Shown: in pieces, positions 17,787 through 26,392 of the stretch
How positions within the stretch are numbered: the first letter of the stretch is position 1
Layout: every line of letters starts with the position of its first letter
Assembly: GCF_000950575.1 (NCBI RefSeq)
Contig: NZ_CP011005.1
Coordinates: 1,922,001-1,986,000 of the forward strand
From: Psychromicrobium lacuslunae
Lineage (GTDB): Bacteria > Actinomycetota > Actinomycetes > Actinomycetales > Micrococcaceae
Length of the DNA: 64,000 nt
Reading direction: 5' to 3'
The notes under the pieces: generated by a model
What the model was told of the DNA's origin: nothing
The model's database searches: none
The model's input: the letters and a program-made list of their open reading frames with translations, nothing else
Translations under genes and position numbers: made by a program

Positions 17787-18283
17787 ACACCAGGGCATCG
17801 CAAGTGAGCGCAGATTCAGAAACGAGCACGCTGTTCAACCCTGCGTTCTGTGCGGTCCTGTTGAACAAGGCCTGCACCGAATACGAGTCGAAGGCCGAAT
17901 CTGCGATGCCGGTTACCTTCGCCTTCCTGATTCTCCCGAGCGCTCTACACAAGCCGACTCGCGAGGCCCTGCCCGGCACGACGGGAGCCGCTATGTGGGG
18001 CTGGCTTCGAGACAACCCTGTCCTGCTCATGGACTTCGCTGATCGTGTTCGAACCTTCCGCCCATTCACCGCTGCGGCTATCACCTACGGACTTCGAAGC
18101 ACAGCCCTGAACGGCTCAACAGGATCGATCGGTGCCGGAAGCCTCAACCGCCGGCCGCGCACTCTCTTCCCGACAGAAGACTGGAGCGCCTGTGTCAAGG
18201 CAGCAGAATTCTTGGGACGTTGGTTCGCTGGAGCCAATACCGACGAAGCCACCACGCTCGCTCATTGGGGAGTCAAGCCATGA
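17783..18283 (+). CDS. ABC-three-component system middle component
   Basis: This 166-residue, mostly helical protein starts with a short polar segment, then STLFNPAFCAVLLNKACTEY, AMPVTFAFLILPSALHKPTREALP and MDFADRVRTFRPFTAAAI. This pattern matches the small middle component that always sits between effector and ABC ATPase in ABC-3C systems. Its biochemical role is not established; an adaptor between the two is likely. ATGA overlaps join it to both neighbours, which fixes the start and indicates translational coupling. Confidence 0.75.
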   Translation: MNTRASQVSADSETSTLFNPAFCAVLLNKACTEYESKAESAMPVTFAFLILPSALHKPTREALPGTTGAAMWGWLRDNPVLLMDFADRVRTFRPFTAAAITYGLRSTALNGSTGSIGAGSLNRRPRTLFPTEDWSACVKAAEFLGRWFAGANTDEATTLAHWGVKP

Positions 18284-20265
18284 TGCAACTCGACGCACTC
18301 GTCCTATACAACCGCGATGGCGAGGTGCGGCAGATCCGCTTCCGTCCTGGACGGCTCAACGTCATCACTGGCGAATCCGGCACGGGGAAGTCAAGTCTTA
18401 TTGGCATCCTGAGGTTTCTCCTCGGCGGCGATAGCCCGAACGTCCCGCTTGGCCCGATTCAAAACACGGTTGCATGGTACGGGCTCCTCGCACATGTCGG
18501 AGACACACGGTTCTTCATCGGGCGGCCTGCGCCAGCTCGCGGATCAACAACCGAGAAGGCAATGCTTTCAATCGGCATTAGCGAGGCCCCAGCTTTCGGC
18601 GCGCTTGAAACGAACGGAAACGCGACTGATCTCGTCGATTACCTTGGCGGCCTCATAGGGATTGAGGAAAACCTCCACGTGCCCGCAGAGGGGCAGACTC
18701 GACGACCTCTCGCAGCAAACTTCCGACATTCCCTTTACTACAACTTCCAAGGACAGGGTGAGATCGCCAATCCAGACCTTCTCTTCCACCACCAGAACCG
18801 CGACTTCCAGAAGCAGACGATCCGCGACACTTTCCCGTACTTTCTGGGCGCCCAAAGCCCGGACGCGTTGCGCAAGCGCCAGGAACTCTCCGAACTGCGG
18901 CGTGACGTACGCCGCAAGGCGGCACGCCTTGCGGAAGCACGTTCGGCACGAGAACTCGGTGTAGGTCGAGCATCTGGGCTCATCGCGGATGCCAAAGCCA
19001 GCGGGCTCCTCTCCACCGACGTCACAGCAACTGACGCTGGCAGTGCGTTCGAGATACTCAGAGTTCTCGCAGATGCCAAGCAACCTGCTGCCGCTGTCGA
19101 TGCCGTCGATAGCGATGCGGAGATGGAGGACCTGATCACCCGTCGCGCCGAGCTGCGTGAACGCCTCCGCGATATCAACGCGAAAATCCGCAGTCTTGAC
19201 GAGTTCGCACGAATCGGCACCGAGTACGGAGCGGAACTCAACGAACACCGCGTGAGGCTCGCCTCGATAGGCCTAATTCCAGAGGCCTCAGACAGCGAGG
19301 CAGCCTGCCCGATCTGCCAGAACTCCCTGAACGATGCCGATACGCGCGACACGATAGAGCAGAGCCTTCATCGAGTTGTACGTCGTATCGAGCTGGCCCA
19401 ACGCGACCAACCCCGGATCGCCGATGCAAACGCTGAACTCACGCAGGAGCGAAGCCAAGCACGAGCGGACTTGGCTGATGTCGACACGGCATTGGAAGAA
19501 CTCGCCAGGACAGACGAGATCCGAGCGGCGGCCCAGCGAACATGGGATCAACAAAGCTTCGTGCGTGGTCGCATTGCGCAGTACCTCGAGACCACCACGC
19601 TAGAAACCGACGATGACATCACCAGACTAGAGCGATCCGTCGAAGCGCTCGAAGCAAAGGTTGCCCGTCTCACAGACGAGTTGGACCCCGACGCCTTACG
19701 GTCAGCCGTCGACTCCCTCCTCAGGATCGTCAGCCGACGCATGACCGAGCTCGCGCAAGCGTTTCCATTGGAGCATTCAGAACACGGGGTCCGAATCGAC
19801 CCCTATCGACTCACCGTCGTCGCAGATACTTTGCAGGGCCCTGCCTACATGGACGAGGGAGCCATCGGCAGTGGGATGAGCTGGGTCGGCTACCACCTGA
19901 CCGCCTACTTGGCCCTGCATGACTACTACATCGAGGGCAACCGTCCGGTGCCTCGGTTCCTGGTTCTTGACCAGCCGAGCCAAGCGTTCTTCCCCCGCGA
20001 CCGCGAGACCGGAGGCGATCTCAATGAACTCTCCGACACCGACCGCGACAACACGCGCAAGCTCTACAGAATGATGTTCGACAGAGTTGAAGAACACGAC
20101 GGCCAACTCCAGATCATCGCCTTCGACCACGCCGACTTCGCAGATGACTGGTTCCAGGACTCAATCATCGACGCTCCCTGGCGCAACGGCACTGCTCTCA
20201 TCCCTCGCGATTGGTTGGAGCCGACGCCAAGTGCCTCGACCTCGGATACCCCTAACAAGACTTGA
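18280..20265 (+). CDS. ABC-three-component system ATPase (DUF3732, Rad50-like)
   Basis: This 661-residue SMC/Rad50-like ATPase has Walker A GESGTGKS (31–38), a long coiled coil on each side of a CPIC zinc-hook-like motif (C343, C346), and Walker B VLDQPSQAFFP (D564). The usual catalytic Glu after the Asp is Gln565, the form I associate with DUF3732 proteins. A signature-like segment GSGMSWVGYHL lies near residue 530. In ABC-3C systems this component is thought to recognise invading nucleic acid or replication structures and to control the effector. It starts in an ATGA overlap with the middle component. A reverse transcriptase gene follows after 64 bases. Confidence 0.85.
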   Translation: MMQLDALVLYNRDGEVRQIRFRPGRLNVITGESGTGKSSLIGILRFLLGGDSPNVPLGPIQNTVAWYGLLAHVGDTRFFIGRPAPARGSTTEKAMLSIGISEAPAFGALETNGNATDLVDYLGGLIGIEENLHVPAEGQTRRPLAANFRHSLYYNFQGQGEIANPDLLFHHQNRDFQKQTIRDTFPYFLGAQSPDALRKRQELSELRRDVRRKAARLAEARSARELGVGRASGLIADAKASGLLSTDVTATDAGSAFEILRVLADAKQPAAAVDAVDSDAEMEDLITRRAELRERLRDINAKIRSLDEFARIGTEYGAELNEHRVRLASIGLIPEASDSEAACPICQNSLNDADTRDTIEQSLHRVVRRIELAQRDQPRIADANAELTQERSQARADLADVDTALEELARTDEIRAAAQRTWDQQSFVRGRIAQYLETTTLETDDDITRLERSVEALEAKVARLTDELDPDALRSAVDSLLRIVSRRMTELAQAFPLEHSEHGVRIDPYRLTVVADTLQGPAYMDEGAIGSGMSWVGYHLTAYLALHDYYIEGNRPVPRFLVLDQPSQAFFPRDRETGGDLNELSDTDRDNTRKLYRMMFDRVEEHDGQLQIIAFDHADFADDWFQDSIIDAPWRNGTALIPRDWLEPTPSASTSDTPNKT

Positions 20266-20329
20266 CGACAATCTGCGTCAAGCATTTGAACAAATATACA
20301 TTTGGATCCCGAGCGCGGCAGGACGACGA

Positions 20330-21871
20330 ATGCCCAGAGCAAAGTTCGATAACATTTTTACCTTCCTCGCTATAGGCGATCTAGGTCCGGAAGCTGTTCA
20401 CAAGGCGCTATTTCAGAAGCAGTACTTCCCTTATGTAAAGGCAATCGGAGAAGAGTTCCCACCGCTACTCTCGTCCGAGTCCTTTTCGGTCAACTGCGCA
20501 AAGGACCTATCCGCGCTTCCTGGCAAGCCCCATCAAGCTGCTGCATGGACCGAAATCCGGGCGCGCCGTTTCGACGGGCTTGTCAGACGCCTCGGTATAC
20601 CGCATCCAGTTCCATACTCCCGGTTAGTGCTCCATATAGGAGATAACTGGTCAAGCCTCGCTCCATTGCTTGCGAGCCCCCGCTCCCAGATCAAGCCAAG
20701 TTTTCATGAAGACGGACGCTTGGTCCAGATGGACTACGAGACTTCCGAAAGTTCTCTGAGTCGTGATACTCGCCTCGCTCAGGGACAGAAGTTCATCGTC
20801 AAGGCGGACGTAAGCAACTGCTTTCCCAGCGTCTACAGCCACGCGATCGACTGGGCGACGAGGGGAAAGAAAAACGCAAAGGCAGATCAGTCACAGAGGA
20901 CTTGGCAGGCAAAACTCGATTATTTTGTGCGGAACTGTCACGACAAAGAGACCAAGGGAGTGATGATTGGCCCAGCGGTGTCTAACCTTCTCGCAGAGCT
21001 GGTTCTACAGAGAATTGACAACTCTCTGGTAGCCAAAGGTCACGATTTCATCCGGTACGTCGACGACTACACATCTTATTGTTCAGACCGTACTGACGCC
21101 GAGCGGTTCGTTGTTGACTTGCAGCACTCGCTGTCAGAGTACCGACTTGACCTGAACACTAGGAAGACGCACATCGTCGATCTTCGTGAGGGGATCGGTG
21201 ATCCGTGGATGGAAGAAGTCCGAGTACATTTTCCATCCAGACTCACCCCTTTGGTGGCGGCGAGATTCCTGCGCCATGCCGAACTACTTGCACATCGATA
21301 TCCTCGGTACTCGGTTCTCAAGTTAGCGGTGAAAACCCTCCGTGGTAGCCGCGAGGCTGACCAGCCATCGTCAATGCTGATCGTCGACGAGTTGACACGT
21401 CTCTGTACCTTGCACCCTCATCTCGCCCCATTTCTCGCCAGTGAACTGGAAACGATCAGAAGCGAGATCAACGAGGTTGACAAAGCGCGAATCGCCAACG
21501 CGATCAAGAGCCAGATGCTTGATGCAGCTGAGCGGGCTGAGACTGACGTGGTGCTTTGGAATCTCCATATCTTGCGCCGCGTGCTCAAATGCCACGTCGA
21601 TAAGTCGGCATGGGAGCCGCTCTTGTCGATGGACGACGATTTGGTCGTCCTGGCGCTAATGGCTCTCTGCCCTCGTGCGCGCCCAGCTACGAAGCGGCGA
21701 GTCCTAGGCTGGGATTACCTCTGTGAAGCCGACTACCAGCAGCACTGGCTCGTGCGCTATGAGATGCGGAGGATTGGCCTTCTCATTGATTCTGACCTAA
21801 GCCAACCAGAGAAGGAATGGATGAGGATCATGCTCGGCCACAACGTCGTGCTCTCAGATCTCAAGGCTTAG
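20330..21871 (+). CDS. Reverse transcriptase, Abi/DRT-like
   Basis: This 513-residue protein has a reverse transcriptase core at about 100–265. Motif A is KADVSNCFPSVYSHAIDWA (catalytic D160), motif B is TKGVMIGPAVSNLLAELVL (199–217), and motif C is FIRYVDDYT with D235 and D236. The FPSxYxHxIxWA form resembles anti-phage Abi-type (AbiA/AbiK/Abi-P2) and UG/DRT enzymes, not group II intron or retron RTs. The C-terminal half is helical with repeated Leu patterns, as in those Abi proteins. The frame is open upstream into the ATPase gene, but the ATG at 20330 has AGGACGA before it. It follows the ABC-3C genes on the same strand and probably belongs to the same cassette. The exact RT class was not resolved. 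Confidence 0.8.
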   Translation: MPRAKFDNIFTFLAIGDLGPEAVHKALFQKQYFPYVKAIGEEFPPLLSSESFSVNCAKDLSALPGKPHQAAAWTEIRARRFDGLVRRLGIPHPVPYSRLVLHIGDNWSSLAPLLASPRSQIKPSFHEDGRLVQMDYETSESSLSRDTRLAQGQKFIVKADVSNCFPSVYSHAIDWATRGKKNAKADQSQRTWQAKLDYFVRNCHDKETKGVMIGPAVSNLLAELVLQRIDNSLVAKGHDFIRYVDDYTSYCSDRTDAERFVVDLQHSLSEYRLDLNTRKTHIVDLREGIGDPWMEEVRVHFPSRLTPLVAARFLRHAELLAHRYPRYSVLKLAVKTLRGSREADQPSSMLIVDELTRLCTLHPHLAPFLASELETIRSEINEVDKARIANAIKSQMLDAAERAETDVVLWNLHILRRVLKCHVDKSAWEPLLSMDDDLVVLALMALCPRARPATKRRVLGWDYLCEADYQQHWLVRYEMRRIGLLIDSDLSQPEKEWMRIMLGHNVVLSDLKA

Positions 21872-22237
21872 CCAACACCGTTCAGACCTGTGGATCACCA
21901 ACAAGAGAATCGGGCACTCCGTCGTACCTGTTTCGCTGCGGATGACTGTGTCTGTATTTCGTGATCCACTTCCGCGGTCAATGTGGAACCGAACTATGGA
22001 GCGTCAGCATTACCAGCCTACGTGAGGCTCAGTTGAGGTGGCACAAGAACCCGCTTGAAGTGACTTTCCATGATGCATCAAACGCTCAAAATTCGTGACA
22101 CCGACAATTACTTCAACCTGTCAACGTCAAAGGCGCTTGACTCGCACAAACGCAGAAAATGGCTCCCTACAGATTGGCCCCCTGTAATATCTGCAACGCT
22201 CTCGACCCTCGACGGGCATCGTCACACATATCGCTGT
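21872..22237. other. Gene-free right flank of the island
   Basis: This stretch has no convincing gene. A 57-codon frame starting at 22070 (with WLPTDWPPVISATLSTL) ends inside the MerR gene and is too short to judge. No copy of the tRNA-Ala 3' end was found here, so no attachment-site repeat marks the right end. The composition is more AT-rich than the flanking core genes. Confidence 0.4.
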
Positions 22238-22627
22238 CTATGATGCCCTCAATGGAGCTGTCCTCTCATCCCTGGCTTTTACCCCGCCAATCACCTCATC
22301 CAACACCGCCCTGGAATTCTGAAGATCTCCGATCAGCCGGTCGATCCGCTCGCGCTCCGCGATCAACTCTCTAACCAACGCACCAGTGGCGCGTTCATTA
22401 GGCCCGCCGTCGGCGTCGCGCATGCAGGGTAGTAACTGGCCGATCTTCTTGCTGTGCAGCCCCGCGGCAAACAGCTGCTGAATAAGGATCACTCGATCCA
22501 CCGCCCGCTCGGGGAAGTCGCGGTGCCCACCGGAGGTACGCTCCGATGCCAGCAGGCCATGCTCCTCGTAATAGCGCAGTGACCGTTCACTCACCCCGGT
22601 ACGCCGTGCCAACTCACCAATTCTCAC
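22238..22627 (-). CDS. MerR family transcriptional regulator
   Basis: This 129-residue protein has the MerR winged helix at its N-terminus, MRIGELARRTGVSERSLRYYEEHGLL, followed by the dimerisation coiled coil (LVRELIAERERIDRLIGDLQ). No metal-binding cysteine pair is evident, so an organic effector or redox cue is more likely. The GTG start has AGAGGGG upstream. It is divergent from a deacetylase–reductase pair, the probable targets. Confidence 0.88.
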   Translation of the reverse strand: MRIGELARRTGVSERSLRYYEEHGLLASERTSGGHRDFPERAVDRVILIQQLFAAGLHSKKIGQLLPCMRDADGGPNERATGALVRELIAERERIDRLIGDLQNSRAVLDEVIGGVKARDERTAPLRAS

Positions 22628-22773
22628 CGCATCCCCTCTCGATCAATAAGCAGCACTCAACAAGGGCCGTCAAGCAGGGTGCAAGCAGCAAAGTCCCATC
22701 AGCAAGGCCCAATCAACAAAGCTCAACTAACCGACTTGAACTTAACACCGATGTCAACTTTTACCATTCTGAC

Positions 22774-23685
22774 ATGACGACAGAACTCTTCAGCTACAGC
22801 CCCATCACCGAACGCCCCACCATCAACTGGCCGGACGGCAAGCGGGTCGCTTTCTACCTCGGCCTCAACGTCGAGCACTTCCTGCCCGACCGCCCCTCCA
22901 CCAGCATTTGGCCCTCCACCCTCGTCCCCGACGCGCTCAACCACGGTTGGCGGGACTACGGCGCGCGGGTGGGCATCTGGCGGATCACCGAGATCCTGGA
23001 CCGGCACGGCATCCGAGCCAGCGTGCTGCTGAACTCGATGGTCGCCGAGCACAACCCGCAGATCATCGAGGCCGGCCTGGAGCGCGACTGGCCCTGGCTA
23101 GCCCGTGGCAGCACCAACTCGATCCTGCACACCGGCCTAGATCGCGCTGAGGAACAACAAGTCCTCAGCAACATTATCGACACCATCGAATCGTCCACCG
23201 GCAAGAAACCACAGGGCTGGATGGGCCCGGGCTTGTCCGAGACCCATCACACCGCCGAGCTGCTCGCCGAACTGGGCCTCGGCTACGTCCTCGACTGGAC
23301 CAATGACGATCAGCCCTACCCGCTCACCGTGCCCGGCATGTTCAGCCTGCCGTACACCGTCGAGCTGAACGATCTCATTCTCTTCCCGCGCGGCCTGACC
23401 GGGCCCGATTTCCTGCAGATGGTCAAAGATCAGCACGAAGTCCTCAGTAAAGATTCGCAAACTAGTGGCCGGGTGATGGCGCTCGCGCTGCATCCCTTCG
23501 TGATCGGCCAGCCGTTCCGTGCCAAATACCTTGACCTCGCGCTCGAATATCTCGCCGCGCAGCCCGACGTCTGGCTCACCACGAGCGACGAGATCTACCA
23601 GCACTACCGCCAGTCCCCCACCCCGGGTACCCTCAAAGCAGCACATAACATCAGCACGCAAAGGAGCGCCGGATGGACAAAGTAG
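22774..23685 (+). CDS. Polysaccharide deacetylase family protein (PuuE-like)
   Basis: This protein of about 303 residues has a NodB-like barrel. It reads INWPDGKRVAFYLGLNVEHF, YGARVGIWRITEILDRHGIRASVLLNS and GWMGPGLSETHHTAELLAELG, the pattern of cytoplasmic PuuE/allantoinase-like deacetylases rather than secreted chitin deacetylases. There is no signal peptide. The upstream frame stays open, but the ATG at 22774 starts the conserved part. It overlaps the next gene by 13 bases and is probably regulated by the divergent MerR protein. Confidence 0.82.
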   Translation: MTTELFSYSPITERPTINWPDGKRVAFYLGLNVEHFLPDRPSTSIWPSTLVPDALNHGWRDYGARVGIWRITEILDRHGIRASVLLNSMVAEHNPQIIEAGLERDWPWLARGSTNSILHTGLDRAEEQQVLSNIIDTIESSTGKKPQGWMGPGLSETHHTAELLAELGLGYVLDWTNDDQPYPLTVPGMFSLPYTVELNDLILFPRGLTGPDFLQMVKDQHEVLSKDSQTSGRVMALALHPFVIGQPFRAKYLDLALEYLAAQPDVWLTTSDEIYQHYRQSPTPGTLKAAHNISTQRSAGWTK

Positions 23686-24254
23686 TGATGTACGCCTCGG
23701 TATCGGTTGACGGTTTCATCGCCGACCAGAATGACGACCCGGGTCCACTTTTCGAGTGGCTGCTCGGCGGCGATGTGCCCTTGGACGATAGCGGTTTCCT
23801 GAACGTCTCCCAGGCCTCCTACGACTACACCCGGCCCTATTGGGACCAAGTCGCGGTGACCATCGCGGGTCGCCACGTCTTTGACCTGACCGACGGCTGG
23901 GACGGCGTACCGCCAAGTTCGGTCGACCACGTCGTGGTGGTGAGTCACCGGGCCAAGCCCGATGACTGGCATCCCGAGGCGCCTTTCCACTTCGTCGAAG
24001 GCGTTGAAGCCGCGGTGGCTAAAGCACAGCAACTCGCGGGCGATCGTATCGTTGAGGTGGCCGCGGGCGACGTCGGTGGCCAGGCCTTTGCCGCCGGCTT
24101 GGTCGATGAGGTGCGGATGGATGTCGCCCCGGTGGTTTTCGGCTCCGGCAAGCGCTACTTCGGCTCGCTCGACGTTCAGCAGCTGCTGGGTGACCCCGAG
24201 GAGGTCATTCAGGGCAACCGGGTGCTTCACCTGCGCTACCGGGTACAGCGCTGA
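23673..24254 (+). CDS. Dihydrofolate reductase / RibD C-terminal family protein
   Basis: This 193-residue NADPH-dependent reductase-fold protein starts with VVMYASVSVDGFIADQNDDPGPLFEWL, typical of YyaP/YwjB-like proteins related to the RibD C-terminal domain. It also has VTIAGRHVFDLTDGW and VEVAAGDVGGQAFAAGLVDEVRMDVAPV. These proteins are rarely true folate reductases; the substrate is unknown. The start overlaps the deacetylase gene (AAAGGAG upstream), giving a two-gene operon. Confidence 0.82.
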   Translation: MDKVVMYASVSVDGFIADQNDDPGPLFEWLLGGDVPLDDSGFLNVSQASYDYTRPYWDQVAVTIAGRHVFDLTDGWDGVPPSSVDHVVVVSHRAKPDDWHPEAPFHFVEGVEAAVAKAQQLAGDRIVEVAAGDVGGQAFAAGLVDEVRMDVAPVVFGSGKRYFGSLDVQQLLGDPEEVIQGNRVLHLRYRVQR

Positions 24255-24404
24255 ACCGTCCAAACGGAGACGCCAGGACACCTTCACGGCGAGCGTGATA
24301 CCTAAGAACGATACCTATCGGAAAACCGAACGATACTCCCGCGGCCCCTGAGGCGAATGCTACGTTTGTGCTGCCAGAATCCTCCGGGGAAGGACCATAG
24401 AGCC

Positions 24405-25028
24405 ATGCGCGCCCGCAGATTGACGCCAATAGTGGCCGCCACCGGGCTGCCCATGGTTCTCGCCCTCTCGGCCTGTTCAAGCGAACCCAGACGGACGATG
24501 GATTTGCAACCAGCCATACCAACACCCCAATCCCCGGGCACGGCGACCCCAACCATCGCCTCGACCATCGCTCCGGCCACCGGCAAGCTCGTCGCCGTGC
24601 TTGAGGAGACCACAAATACCGCGGCAACGCTCCGCTTGCCCAAGCACGCCCGGTGGTCGGTGTTCGACGAGGGATCCTCCGGCGTGGTCTGCGAGGCTTT
24701 CGATTTCCCCCTTGGCCCTAAAACTTTCGCTCATGTCAGAGTCTCAATCGTCCCGCAGCTCGGAACTGGGCTCGACGAGATCACCGAGACAGCACGCGAC
24801 GCCCGGCAGACACAAATGCAAACCCCGCTCACCATCGGAAAGAATCGCGCCATCAACAGCATCGATGGTTACGTCATTCAGGGCGCGACGGGCAGATTCC
24901 AGTTCTACGAATGGGGTGGCCTGAATAGCAAAAACGTGCTGACTGTGCTCTCCTTCACAGTTCCCCGGGGCGCTAACCTCGCCGATTGGGCCGAGCCGGT
25001 ACTGGAGAGCATCCGCTGGCGAAAATAA
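24405..25028 (+). CDS. Lipoprotein paralogue 1 of a tandem family of four
   Basis: A signal peptide ends in the lipobox LSAC, so the protein is lipidated and faces outward. A Pro/Thr/Ser linker (residues about 25–50) carries the motif APATG, followed by a domain of about 150 residues that ends in WAEPVLESIRW. I recognise no known family. The same layout recurs in the next three genes. GGGGAAGGA lies upstream of the ATG. Roles in binding a ligand or the wall are possible but not shown. Confidence 0.72.
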   Translation: MRARRLTPIVAATGLPMVLALSACSSEPRRTMDLQPAIPTPQSPGTATPTIASTIAPATGKLVAVLEETTNTAATLRLPKHARWSVFDEGSSGVVCEAFDFPLGPKTFAHVRVSIVPQLGTGLDEITETARDARQTQMQTPLTIGKNRAINSIDGYVIQGATGRFQFYEWGGLNSKNVLTVLSFTVPRGANLADWAEPVLESIRWRK

Positions 25029-25065
25029 CGCCTCCCGCGCCAGCCACCGGAAGAATGAAGGAAAT

Positions 25066-25713
25066 ATGCAAATGCCCAGAGTGAGCTCGATAGCAGCCAT
25101 TGGATTGATAGTCGCCCTGGCGCTCGCGGCGTGCACAGTCGATGGGGAAGGCCCGAATAACTCTCCATCCTCAACTCCGGCCACCGCCAGCGCCACGAGT
25201 CAAGGCACTCAGCCGAGCCCACCGAGTCTTCCCACCCTCACTCCCAGTGCCAGAAATGCTCCAGCTACCGGTCAACTGTTCACTCTCTACCTTCGATTTG
25301 CGGAAAAACGCATCACCTTCCGTGCGCCCACAAATGTGAAATGGAACGGCCTCAACGACAAGTCGACGATGGTTGTGCTCAAAACCAAGGATTTCGGCCC
25401 GGGCACCGAGGAGATCGCCTACCTTACTGCCTCGGTGTCATCGCACACTCCGGATAACCTCGGCAGCTTGGCGCAGCGCCTAATTGAAGCTGAGGAGATG
25501 AGTAAGAACACATCTCTGGCATTGACCGGCTTCCGGGTAGTCAATAGCGTCAAAGGATTTGTCCTTCAAGGTACCGGTCCCAGAGGAGAACGCTACATCT
25601 GGGCCGGTTTGGATTCCGACAATGTTCTTGCCAAGTTGGACTTCCTGGTCCCCAAAAATCTCAAGCCTGCCAACTGGGTAGACCCCACACTGGCCAGCAT
25701 CGAATGGAAATGA
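25066..25713 (+). CDS. Lipoprotein paralogue 2 of a tandem family of four
   Basis: Lipobox LAAC at about residue 23, then a Ser/Thr/Pro linker with NAPATGQLF, then the same domain ending in WVDPTLASIEWK. It shares FGPGTEEIAYLTASV with EFVPGTEGFASIGA of paralogue 4, which shows common descent. GAAGGA precedes the ATG. It lies 37 bases after paralogue 1 and 11 bases before paralogue 3. Confidence 0.72.
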   Translation: MQMPRVSSIAAIGLIVALALAACTVDGEGPNNSPSSTPATASATSQGTQPSPPSLPTLTPSARNAPATGQLFTLYLRFAEKRITFRAPTNVKWNGLNDKSTMVVLKTKDFGPGTEEIAYLTASVSSHTPDNLGSLAQRLIEAEEMSKNTSLALTGFRVVNSVKGFVLQGTGPRGERYIWAGLDSDNVLAKLDFLVPKNLKPANWVDPTLASIEWK

Positions 25714-25724
25714 AAGAGGGACCC

Positions 25725-26390
25725 ATGGATGGCCGCCGATTCACCTCAGTATTGGCCTTCGGCCTGATTTTGTCTCTCACTCTCGTCGCTTGTTCTGCCA
25801 ACAACACGGGCCCAAGCAGTCCAGCTTCCTCGTCGCCAAACGTCGCTAGGACGAGTCCGGAGCAAAAAAGCTCCCCCTCCACGCTGGGCGCGACTCCGAG
25901 TGCGTCAACTCCCGTGTCCACACCCCCAATTCCCACCATTGCGCCAGCGACGGGACCGGTGGTGACTATTAGACAGACAGCTACTTTCCGTCTCGTTGCA
26001 GGACCCAAGTGGTACATCTATGACAACAATTCCACCACCGTAATCGTTAAGACTCTCGACCTCATCAAAGGCACCAAGGGCATCGAAGGTTTCATCGGTC
26101 TCGAAGCTTCGGAATTCCCGCAAATCAGCAGTGACCTCACTGTGATGGCACAGACCGCACGGAACCTCGAGCAGAGGCGATGGAAATCTCCGGTAAGGAT
26201 CACCGAGTACCGCACCATCGCCGGGGTCAAAGGCTTCGTACTGCAAAGCTCGGACAGCGAGAAACAGTTCTACGAGTGGGGTGGCCTGGACGCCAATAAT
26301 GTACTCACCGTCTTGGCCTTCAAGATCCCGACTGGTGCCGGTCTGGATAAATGGGTCGAGCCCACTCTGGCCAGCATTGAATGGAAGTGA
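25725..26390 (+). CDS. Lipoprotein paralogue 3 of a tandem family of four
   Basis: Lipobox LVAC, a long Ser/Pro/Thr linker with TIAPATGPVV, and a domain containing GVKGFVLQSSDSEKQFYEWG and the end motif WVEPTLASIEWK. An upstream in-frame ATG lies inside the previous gene's end; the ATG at 25725 is preferred because AGAGGGA sits upstream and a basic-hydrophobic signal peptide starts there. Function unknown. Confidence 0.72.
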   Translation: MDGRRFTSVLAFGLILSLTLVACSANNTGPSSPASSSPNVARTSPEQKSSPSTLGATPSASTPVSTPPIPTIAPATGPVVTIRQTATFRLVAGPKWYIYDNNSTTVIVKTLDLIKGTKGIEGFIGLEASEFPQISSDLTVMAQTARNLEQRRWKSPVRITEYRTIAGVKGFVLQSSDSEKQFYEWGGLDANNVLTVLAFKIPTGAGLDKWVEPTLASIEWK

Positions 26391-26392
26391 AG

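Noticed and set aside
20087-20329. N-terminal extension of the reverse transcriptase into the ABC ATPase gene
   Set aside because: It lies in another frame over the ATPase end and lacks protein-like features; the ATG at 20330 follows AGGACGA.
20266-20329. Retron-type msr/msd RNA upstream of the reverse transcriptase
   Set aside because: The gap is only 64 bases, with no long inverted repeats; the RT motifs also do not look like retron enzymes.
21872-22237. Attachment-site repeat of the tRNA-Ala 3' end at the right side of the island
   Set aside because: No stretch resembling the T-arm and acceptor end of the tRNA was found by eye, so a flanking direct repeat cannot be claimed.
22070-22243. 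57-codon frame right of the island
   Set aside because: It is short, has no clear ribosome-binding site and ends inside the MerR gene; not enough to call a gene.
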